This document shows positions 37,316 through 43,337 of a stretch of DNA of 64,000 nucleotides, in pieces; the stretch's first letter is position 1, and the number at the start of each line of letters is the position of its first letter. Position numbers and translations under genes: made by a program. The stretch spans positions 3,711,001 through 3,775,000 of the forward strand of contig NZ_CP113783.1 of NCBI RefSeq assembly GCF_029542205.1, in the 5' to 3' direction. This DNA comes from Pseudoxanthomonas sp. SE1. Lineage in GTDB: Bacteria > Pseudomonadota > Gammaproteobacteria > Xanthomonadales > Xanthomonadaceae. The notes below the pieces were generated by a model. It saw nothing but the letters and a program-made list of their open reading frames with translations, had not been told where the DNA came from and did no database searches.

Positions 37316-38005
37316 ATGGACCTTCCATCGAAATCCGTTTTTGATGCTTTAGACGCAAAGAACGTGACGCATGTACACCATGCAAATACCGTGCTAACGG
37401 CGTGTCACTTCATAAGGGCGAAGTCCTTGTTATCGCGTGGAAGTATCAAAAATAGGGGTCTAGAGCAGACCAGGCAATCGTCAGATGGTCTAGATAAACG
37501 CTATAGCATCTGGTTCGACGTTTTTACCGATTCGGTCGATATCCACGATCGAGCGAGAAGAGAAAACCATTACGGACCTGTTCTATTTGTATTTGATGCG
37601 GCCATCATCTCGGAAACATACACCGGTCGCATCTGGGTAACGAAAGAAAACCCAACAAAATGGCAAGGGAAATCCAAAGAACAGCGTTGGTTTCAATCTT
37701 CTGAGGAGCTGCGCAACGAATTCACCTATGGAACATTCGACCATATGATCGTTTTTCGTCACTGTGGCGGTGAGTTGCCATTTCATGGTTACCTGCAGAA
37801 GATTATTCTGGATGATCCAGCCATGAAGACTGACAAGGATGTTGATCTCTTCAGTGCCGCCTATGGGGCTCTACAGTTGGCTTTGAGTGACGCCGGACTC
37901 GACATTCCAATAGAAAGACGCTCATGTCGACGCGCGTGTCACTGCAAGCGCGACTACCAGACCCAGCCGGGGATTGCATATGAACGCTTCATGCCGGAGA
38001 TCTAA
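37316..38005 (+). CDS. Cassette-borne protein of unknown function
   Basis: 229 residues, low GC like the TIGR04141 gene upstream. No signal peptide or membrane span. The N-terminal region has HVHHANTVLTACHF, KSLLSRGSIKNRG and a block with WFDVFTDSVDIHDRARREN, then YGPVLFVFD. The His-Asn-x(n)-Ser-Arg-Gly layout recalls ADP-ribosyltransferase folds such as DarT, but this is weak and I do not name it. The C-terminal 30 residues are cysteine and arginine rich. Its TAA lies in the left end of attC-like site 2, a usual cassette layout. The ATG is only 5 bp after attC-like site 1. Confidence 0.6.
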   Translation: MDLPSKSVFDALDAKNVTHVHHANTVLTACHFIRAKSLLSRGSIKNRGLEQTRQSSDGLDKRYSIWFDVFTDSVDIHDRARRENHYGPVLFVFDAAIISETYTGRIWVTKENPTKWQGKSKEQRWFQSSEELRNEFTYGTFDHMIVFRHCGGELPFHGYLQKIILDDPAMKTDKDVDLFSAAYGALQLALSDAGLDIPIERRSCRRACHCKRDYQTQPGIAYERFMPEI

Positions 38006-38158
38006 TAATTTATTCAAACCGAAGCGGTAGTTCCTACGGTTTAGCCAGCGTAGCCCGGGTAAGCGCAGCGCACCCGGGGCGCTTTACACGGATGGGTTAC
38101 GTTTCCCCGGGCGGCCTTTGGCCTTACCCAGGCTACTCGCTTAAGTCCGGCATTGGGC
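38001..38158 (+). other. attC-like site 2 interrupted by a GTAG element
   Basis: The left half (TCTAATAATTTATTCAAACC, then GAAGCGGTAGTTCCTACGGTTTA, 38001-38043) and the right half (CTTAAGTCCGGCATTGGGC, 38140-38158) together make an attC of normal length and order. Between them lies the GTAG palindrome at 38050-38136. The palindrome appears to have landed in the attC recombination hairpin. Confidence 0.6.
38050..38136. repeat. GTAG palindromic element, copy 2
   Basis: Begins GTAGCCCGGGTAAG and ends CCTTACCCAGGCTAC; the inner part matches copy 1 (CGCAGCGCACCCGGGG, ACACGGATG, CGGCCTTTGGCC). Inserted within attC-like site 2. Confidence 0.85.
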
Positions 38159-38174
38159 CGCTATGGAGGCTGCC

Positions 38175-38468
38175 ATGAAGGTCGAAATATCCGTCTTTGA
38201 CCCGAATGACGATAGATTCATATCGTTCTCTGACTATCAGTTCACGCACCTTGGCTGCGGACCCATGACCAGTAAGTCCGTCATCTCAGTCGGCGAGACC
38301 TTTTTGCAGTGCGCCTGCGGGCTAGAGATTCATCTACCACGGGACGGAAGTGGAGAGATGGCAATCACCCAAACGATCATTGACGGAGAGGCCAGAGACT
38401 TAGAATCTGACTCCTTTCACTCCAATCTAGCAAACGCAGTGCGCGTGTATGCGCAGGGTGCATCCTAA
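38175..38468 (+). CDS. Small cassette-borne hypothetical protein
   Basis: 97 residues from ATG 38175, with GGAGG exactly 5 bp upstream; an in-frame ATG at 38163 is less likely. Sequence features are a FISFSDYQFTHLGCG region and CACGLEIHL, so three cysteines in two groups that could bind metal, then an acidic helical C-terminus. I do not recognise the family. The stop TAA forms part of the left R box of a well-preserved attC, a common arrangement in integron cassettes. GC is lower than in the core genes. Confidence 0.65.
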   Translation: MKVEISVFDPNDDRFISFSDYQFTHLGCGPMTSKSVISVGETFLQCACGLEIHLPRDGSGEMAITQTIIDGEARDLESDSFHSNLANAVRVYAQGAS

Positions 38469-38522
38469 CAGTTCATTCAAGCCGACGCCGCTTCGCGGCG
38501 CGGCCTAACTCAGGCGTTAGGG
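38463..38522 (+). other. Well-preserved integron attC site
   Basis: A 60-bp element running from TCCTAAC (R'') through TTCAAGC (L'') and a GCCGCTTCGCGGC palindrome to CTAACTCAGGC (L') and GTTAGGG (R'). The outer boxes are near-complementary and the inner parts form the imperfect hairpin with unpaired bases typical of attC. No integrase gene is seen in the window. Confidence 0.82.
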
Positions 38523-38608
38523 CTCAAATATCGAGCCCCGCGGAGAACCCTAAGCACATCGGTGACGTTGATCGCTTCTTGCCCTCCATCACACCGAAGC
38601 TAGCCAGC

Positions 38609-38698
38609 GTAGCCCGGGTAAGCGCAGCGCGCCCGGGAGCGCTTTACACGGATGCGTTACGTTTCCCCGGATGCGGCCTTTGGCCTTACCCTGGCCAC
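38609..38698. repeat. GTAG palindromic element, copy 3
   Basis: Begins GTAGCCCGGGTAAG with inner ACACGGATGCG and ends CTTACCCTGGCCAC; closer to copy 2 than to copy 1. It lies between the preserved attC and the lipoprotein gene. The stretch 38523-38608 before it shows no gene. Confidence 0.83.
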
Positions 38699-38748
38699 TT
38701 GCTCCAACCCATCCACGTTCCGTTATCCACGAAATCTCCGGAGATCCC

Positions 38749-39354
38749 ATGGCATTCGCAAGGACGGCGTTTTCTCTGCTCGCGATCTCAGCGATATGCT
38801 GGGTAGCGGGTTGCACTCGGAACGACACTGCAGTTGTCGTCGATCACCAGACCGAAGGCAACCTTGAGTCGAACAATCCACTCGGTTGCATCGACTCCAC
38901 CGCCGCCAGAAGCACCCATACGCCGGCGGACCTCTACCAGGGGGTTGCCGCTTGCGTCGCTGCCGGCAGCCTGGAGAACGCCACCCTGCTGTACGCGCTT
39001 GCAGGCACTTACGGGCGCTTCGACATGCTTCGCGTGACCGACAGAAGCGCGCACCAGGCGATCACCGTGCTGCAGATGCAGGCGCTTGGCCCCCTCCCCA
39101 AAGAGAAGAAGGACGGGTTGCAGCAAGCCACGATGAAGATGAAGGAAGATCCGGCACGTCTTGCCGCCTCGTGCACGGAAATCCGCCGGATCGGTCCGCC
39201 TGACTACGTGCCCCGTTACATGATCCAGCACGGCATGGGCGCCTTCTTGCCGGACAATGGCGACGGGCTCGATGAAGCCTTCGACGGAGCGGCGGCTTGG
39301 GAGCAGGCCCTCACGTCCTACTTGAACTGCCCCACAGGAGACGCGGGAACCTGA
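38749..39354 (+). CDS. Putative lipoprotein of unknown function
   Basis: 201 residues from ATG 38749, with CGGAGA upstream. The N-terminus is a lipoprotein signal: hydrophobic AFSLLAISAICWVAGC with lipobox VAGC near residue 22. The mature part has three spread cysteines and helical stretches (LENATLLYALAGTYG, DGLQQATMKMKED). I do not recognise the family. GC is close to the chromosomal average, unlike the cassette genes just before it, so it may mark the end of the island. Confidence 0.7.
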   Translation: MAFARTAFSLLAISAICWVAGCTRNDTAVVVDHQTEGNLESNNPLGCIDSTAARSTHTPADLYQGVAACVAAGSLENATLLYALAGTYGRFDMLRVTDRSAHQAITVLQMQALGPLPKEKKDGLQQATMKMKEDPARLAASCTEIRRIGPPDYVPRYMIQHGMGAFLPDNGDGLDEAFDGAAAWEQALTSYLNCPTGDAGT

Positions 39355-39428
39355 TCCGTCCGTCGGGGTCGCGAGGGGCCACGCACGCCGCCGGTAGGCA
39401 AGGCAGCTTCACGAGCGGGCGTAGCTCA

Positions 39429-39671
39429 CTACGAACACCCTCCACAACACTGCCCCGCCTTATGCCCGCGCGATTCATCGTCGCCGGCTTCTGCATGTTC
39501 GCCGGCCTCCTTGAGGATGGCGATCACGCGTTCGGTGGGGAGCGTGGTCATCACGACCAGACGGCCGGTGCCGGATTCCATCGTCACTTCGGCTTCGGGG
39601 TCCCAGGCGCGAAGCGCCTCGGTCATGGCCTGCTGGCGTTGCTCGGAGGATGCGGGGGCGTGGTCGGACAT
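39429..39671 (-). CDS. Small HMA-like protein with CCGGCS tail
   Basis: 80 residues. Residues about 15-60 look like a short alpha-beta fold of the heavy-metal-associated type (VTMESGTGRLVVMTTLP, then a helix VIAILKEAGEHA) but without the usual CXXC. The C-terminus ends GQCCGGCS, a likely metal site. AGGAAG lies upstream of ATG 39671. An FNR box at 39744-39757 has TACAGT at the right -10 spacing for this gene, so it should be induced without oxygen. A similar small protein with the same tail lies at 48603. A role in copper or iron handling for denitrification is inference. Confidence 0.7.
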   Translation of the reverse strand: MSDHAPASSEQRQQAMTEALRAWDPEAEVTMESGTGRLVVMTTLPTERVIAILKEAGEHAEAGDDESRGHKAGQCCGGCS

Positions 39672-39743
39672 CGGGCTTCCTGTCGTCGTTGGTGCGCGCT
39701 TGCGCGGGTGACGGAACTGTAGGGGCTTGCCAGTCGCGCAGCC

Positions 39744-39757
39744 TTGACCCGAATCAA
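39744..39757. promoter_or_regulatory. FNR box, probably for the minus-strand CCGGCS gene
   Basis: TTGACCCGAATCAA. Toward the minus strand, TACAGT (39716-39721) falls exactly at the -10 place for a box centred at -41.5, with the start near 39709. Toward the plus strand it lies 44 bp from the second box. Confidence 0.78.
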
Positions 39758-39787
39758 GACGACGACAGCCACCGAATCGCGGCCCGC

Positions 39788-39801
39788 CTGACCCATGTCA
39801 A
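39788..39801. promoter_or_regulatory. FNR box of nnrS
   Basis: CTGACCCATGTCAA, one change from consensus. Its centre lies 41.5 bp before the nnrS ATG, the same distance as at hemN, and CAAGCT sits at the -10 place. No ribosome site lies between. Confidence 0.7.
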
Positions 39802-39835
39802 GGCGAGCGCATGCGGGCGCGGGCAAGCTGCCTGC

Positions 39836-41092
39836 ATGAAGATCGACATCGTGCCTCCACCCCGCCCGCGTGCCGCACCGCCGATGCCCGGCCTGTCGCC
39901 CGCGTGGCTCGCACACGCGCCGCACCGGATGATGTTCTTCGTCGGCGCCGGCAACGTGCTGCTGGCGATGCTGTGGTGGGCGCTGTGGCTGGTGGCCACG
40001 CGCTGGGGCCTGTGGACGATGCCCGAGACCGCGATCTACGCCGGCTGGCTGCATGCATTCCTGATGCAGTACCTGGTGCTGCCCAGTTTCATCTTCGGCT
40101 TCCTGCTGACCGTGTTCCCGCGCTGGATGGGCATGGCCGACTTGAAGCGCTGGCACTACGTGCCGGTGGGGCTGGGCCTGATGGGCGGACAGGTGGCGAT
40201 CCTGCTCGGCGTCGCAGGCTGGCAGGCGGGACTGACCGTCGGCCTGTGGATGGCGTTGGCTGGCTGGACCGCCGCGCTGCTGACACTCGGCCGGTTGCTT
40301 GCCGACGACAGCGCGAAGACCTGGCATGCGCGCTCGTGCTTCGCCGGCCTGCTGCTGGGCTGGCTGGGGCTGGTGATGTTCGTCGCCTTCGCATTGGGCG
40401 CGTCACCGACGTGGGCCTTCGCCAGCATCAAGCTGGGCAGCTTCGGCCTGTTGCTGCCGGTGTACGTGACGGTGGCGCACCGCATGTTCCCGTTCTTCGC
40501 CGGCAACGTGGTGCCGGGCTACGTGCCGTGGCGTTCGCTGCCGTGGCTGGGCGTGGTGTGGGCGCTGCTGATGCTGCATCTCGCCCTGGAACTGATGCAC
40601 GCCTATGCATGGCTGTGGCTGGCCGACGTGCCGCTGCTCGTGCTCACCGCATGGGCGGTGCATCGCTGGTGGCCTCGCGGCAGGATGCCGGGCCTGCTGG
40701 CCGTGCTGTTCATCGGCACCGCGTGGTTGCCGGTGACGTTCCTGCTGTATGTGGTGCAGAGCGTGACCTTCCTCGCAACGGATGACTTCGTGCTGGGGCG
40801 CGCTCCGATGCATGCGATGTTCATCGGGTTCTTCGGCAGCCTGCTGGTGGCGATGGTGACGCGGGTGACGCAGGGCCACTCGGGACGGCCGCTGGTGATG
40901 CCGAGCGTGGCGTGGTTCGCCTTCGTCGCGATCCAGGCGGTCGCGGTGATGCGCGTCATCGCCGACCTCGCGCCGGATGCGATGGCGTGGCAGGCGGCGG
41001 CCGCAGTGGGCTGGTTGCTCGCGCTCGCGCCGTGGGTCGGTCGCATCGGCGGCATCTACCTGCGTCCGCGCGCGGACGGGCGGCCGGGATGA
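39836..41092 (+). CDS. nnrS: NnrS family heme- and copper-containing membrane protein
   Basis: 418-residue inner-membrane protein with about 12 helices. NnrS proteins protect against nitrosative stress and are made during denitrification. Conserved features include APHRMMFFVGAGN near residues 28-40, WLHAFLMQYLVLPSFIFGF, YVTVAHRMFPFFAGN, the histidine pair in HLALELMHAY, and APMHAMFIGFFGS. The ATG at 39836 has no Shine-Dalgarno and coincides with the expected start of an FNR-driven transcript. The next gene overlaps its stop (ATGA), beginning a tight five-gene string. Confidence 0.9.
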   Translation: MKIDIVPPPRPRAAPPMPGLSPAWLAHAPHRMMFFVGAGNVLLAMLWWALWLVATRWGLWTMPETAIYAGWLHAFLMQYLVLPSFIFGFLLTVFPRWMGMADLKRWHYVPVGLGLMGGQVAILLGVAGWQAGLTVGLWMALAGWTAALLTLGRLLADDSAKTWHARSCFAGLLLGWLGLVMFVAFALGASPTWAFASIKLGSFGLLLPVYVTVAHRMFPFFAGNVVPGYVPWRSLPWLGVVWALLMLHLALELMHAYAWLWLADVPLLVLTAWAVHRWWPRGRMPGLLAVLFIGTAWLPVTFLLYVVQSVTFLATDDFVLGRAPMHAMFIGFFGSLLVAMVTRVTQGHSGRPLVMPSVAWFAFVAIQAVAVMRVIADLAPDAMAWQAAAAVGWLLALAPWVGRIGGIYLRPRADGRPG

Positions 41093-41499
41093 GCGCCATG
41101 ATGACCTTTTACCCCGACATCAAGCTGGTCCACATGGGCGCCGCGATGACCAGCGGCACGCTGTTCGCGCTGCGTGCGCTCGCCCTGCTGGCCGGCATGC
41201 ACTGGCCACGCGCGGCGGCGGTGCGCTACCTGAGCTACAGCATCGACACGGTGCTGCTGACCGGCGCGATGATGCTGCTGACGATCCTCCCGTCCGGCCT
41301 GTTCGCCAATGGCTGGCTGGTGGCGAAGATCGCCTTTCTTGTCGCGTATGTCGGGCTGGGCATCGCGGCCTTCCGTCCCGCACGCGGGGCCGGTGCGCGT
41401 GCGCTGCTGGTGGGCGCGGCCGTGCTGTGCTTCCTGCAGGTCTACGGCATCGCGCGCGCGCATGACCCGTTGGGCTGGCTGCTCTGGCTGGGGAATTAA
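41089..41499 (+). CDS. SirB2 family membrane protein
   Basis: 136 residues with four predicted helices. The N-terminal YPDIKLVHMGAAMTSGTLFALR, with a histidine in the first helix, and the later LSYSIDTVLLTGAMMLL region match the SirB2 family. Its biochemical role is unclear; members are common beside nnrS and cytochrome genes. It starts in the ATGA shared with nnrS and precedes a tiny cysteine-rich gene by 5 bp. Confidence 0.82.
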   Translation: MSAMMTFYPDIKLVHMGAAMTSGTLFALRALALLAGMHWPRAAAVRYLSYSIDTVLLTGAMMLLTILPSGLFANGWLVAKIAFLVAYVGLGIAAFRPARGAGARALLVGAAVLCFLQVYGIARAHDPLGWLLWLGN

Positions 41500-41504
41500 A
41501 CGTC

Positions 41505-41654
41505 ATGGACACTTCACTGGACACCTCGTTGCTGCCGGACGCCTTCGGCACCTGTGCGTGCTGCGTGCGCGAATCGCTGGATGCGGCGGGGGTACTGCTC
41601 GATTGCGCATCCAGCCGGGACGAAACGGAGGACGACGCATGGCACATGCCGTGA
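41505..41654 (+). CDS. Tiny cysteine-rich protein overlapping the DUF2249 gene
   Basis: 49 residues from ATG 41505. It contains the cluster CACC near residues 17-20 (FGTCACCVRES) and another cysteine at 33, then an acidic tail. No convincing Shine-Dalgarno is seen; ATG follows the SirB2 stop by 5 bp. It overlaps the next gene by 16 bp in another frame, so translation may be coupled. The cysteine motif suggests metal binding. No known family recognised; the coding call rests on position and composition. Confidence 0.45.
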   Translation: MDTSLDTSLLPDAFGTCACCVRESLDAAGVLLDCASSRDETEDDAWHMP

Positions 41655-41905
41655 CCCTGCTGCGACTGGATCTGCGCGACCTGGCCGCACCCGAACCGAT
41701 GCAGCGCATCCTCGACTGCCTGCGCACACTGCGGCGCGGCGAGCGGCTGGTCGCGCTGACACCGCATCCACCCGTGCCCTTGCTGCCGATCCTCGATGAC
41801 GAAGGCTTCGCCTACCACGTCTACGCGGGCACCACGGGCAGCGCCTGCATCGCGATCTGCCACGCAGAGGACAGGCACGCACTGGAACCGCCGCGCGCGG
41901 CATGA
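41639..41905 (+). CDS. DUF2249 domain protein
   Basis: 88 residues. LLRLDLRDLAAPEPMQRILDC near the N-terminus and GERLVALTPHPPVPLLPILDD match the TusA-like DUF2249 domain often coded beside nnrS, norB and hemerythrin-like genes. Two or three cysteines are present but not the TusA CPxP site. It probably helps NO response or metal/heme handling; this is inference from neighbours. It overlaps both neighbouring genes (16 bp upstream, ATGA downstream). Confidence 0.75.
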   Translation: MAHAVTLLRLDLRDLAAPEPMQRILDCLRTLRRGERLVALTPHPPVPLLPILDDEGFAYHVYAGTTGSACIAICHAEDRHALEPPRAA

Positions 41906-43137
41906 GCGGTCTGGCGTTCGCGCAGGCGCCTCCGTCGCTGGTGCCGATGCGTTTCCTGCAGTTCGCGCTGGCCTGGGGCCTTGTCGCCGGCCTGTGGCTG
42001 GCGTGGCAGGGCGAGGTGGCGTTGCTCTCGCGCTGGACGCCGGCCACGCTCGTGCTGGTGCACATGCTCGCGCTGGGCCTGCTCGGCAACGCGATGCTGG
42101 GCAGCCTGGTGCAGTTCCTGCCGGTGGCGGCGGGCAGTCCGCTTCCCTGCCCTCGCCTGGTGCCGTGGCTGCACGCGATGTTCAACCTCGGCGTCGTCCT
42201 GCTGCTGGCGACCCTGGCATCGCAGGCGCGTGCGTGCGCCGTGCCCGCCGGCGTGCTGCTCGGGGGATCGCTTGCGGTGTTCACGGCGCTGGCACTGGTC
42301 GCCGTCCTGCGAGGCAACGGGCAGCGCGTCGTCCGCCATGGCATCGGGCTGGCGCTGATCGCGCTGGCGATGACGACGGCGCTGGGATTGCTGCTGCTTG
42401 CTGCACGCACCGGCTGGCGTGTGCCCGCGCCGCCTGGTCTGGTGGACCTGCATGCGGTGTTCGGCACGCTGGGCTGGGTCCTGGGCCTGCTGGCCGCCGT
42501 GGGCAGCATCACACTGCCGATGCTGCAGGGCACGCATGCGGTGTCGTCCGTGGCGTCACGCGTGTGGCAGGCGAGCCTGCTGGCAACGCTCGGCATCGTG
42601 GCCGCCGCACAGGTGAACCTGCTGCCCGACGCGGCGTGGCGCGTGGCGGCATGGCCCTTCGCCGTCTTCGGCATCGCCGTGTTCGTATTGCAGGCACGCG
42701 CACCGCATCGCCGCAATCCCACGTTGCGCCGGTTCTGGCAAGCGGGCTGTGCAGCCCTGCTTGCCGCGAGCGTCACAGCCTTGTGGTCCGGCATGCCGTT
42801 GTTGCTGGTCGGTACGCTGGTCCTCGGCGTCGGCCTGCCTCTGCTGGTCGTGGGCATGGCACTGGAGATCACCGGCTTCCTGACCTGGATCGCACTGCGC
42901 CAGCGCATCCCGCGGGGCATCCGCGTACCGGGCGTGGGCAGCCTGTTCGCGGAAGCGGACAAGCGACGCGCGTTCGCCGTGCATGTCATCGCGGACTTGC
43001 TGCTGGTGATGGCCGCGCTCGTACCGGCCTTGGCCCGCACCGCCGGCTTCGCGATCGCGCTCGCCTATGCGCTGAGCCTGCACGGGCAATGGCGCTGCTG
43101 GCGGCAGGCGGCGACGTGGCGGCGCGACGATGGCTGA
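41902..43137 (+). CDS. Polytopic membrane protein of the nnrS cluster
   Basis: 411 residues with about 12 hydrophobic helices. Histidines fall inside helices as in heme-binding membrane proteins: LVLVHMLALGLLGNAMLG near residue 55, VPWLHAMFNLGV near 92 and DLHAVFGTLGWVLG near 187. It resembles NnrS and subunit-I-like proteins in layout, but I cannot assign a known enzyme. The start is in the ATGA shared with the DUF2249 gene, so it belongs to the same transcript. A heme-based NO or oxygen function is a guess from context. Confidence 0.7.
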   Translation: MSGLAFAQAPPSLVPMRFLQFALAWGLVAGLWLAWQGEVALLSRWTPATLVLVHMLALGLLGNAMLGSLVQFLPVAAGSPLPCPRLVPWLHAMFNLGVVLLLATLASQARACAVPAGVLLGGSLAVFTALALVAVLRGNGQRVVRHGIGLALIALAMTTALGLLLLAARTGWRVPAPPGLVDLHAVFGTLGWVLGLLAAVGSITLPMLQGTHAVSSVASRVWQASLLATLGIVAAAQVNLLPDAAWRVAAWPFAVFGIAVFVLQARAPHRRNPTLRRFWQAGCAALLAASVTALWSGMPLLLVGTLVLGVGLPLLVVGMALEITGFLTWIALRQRIPRGIRVPGVGSLFAEADKRRAFAVHVIADLLLVMAALVPALARTAGFAIALAYALSLHGQWRCWRQAATWRRDDG

Positions 43138-43180
43138 TTCTCCGTTACTTTTCGCGCGCGGGAAGTTCTGAACGACAGAC

Positions 43181-43287
43181 CCGTTCGTGGTGAGCTTGTC
43201 GAACCACGCTTTCCACGCGGAAGCAGGGCGACCATGGCCCGTTGATCTCTCGCAAAGAGCGCGGTTCGACAGGTTCTCCACGAACGG
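43181..43287. repeat. Inverted repeat between convergent genes
   Basis: Arms CCGTTCGTGGTGAGCTTGTC-GAACC (43181-43205) and GGTTCGACAGG-TTCTCCACGAACGG (43263-43287) are inverse copies with about three mismatches, separated by 57 bp. The arm sequence resembles a dispersed xanthomonad/pseudomonad palindrome. It lies between two convergent genes and may end both transcripts. Confidence 0.75.
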
Positions 43288-43337
43288 CATTGAGGGGCCA
43301 CGACCGCCCGGCGACGATGCCCGCCGATTCCCTCGCG

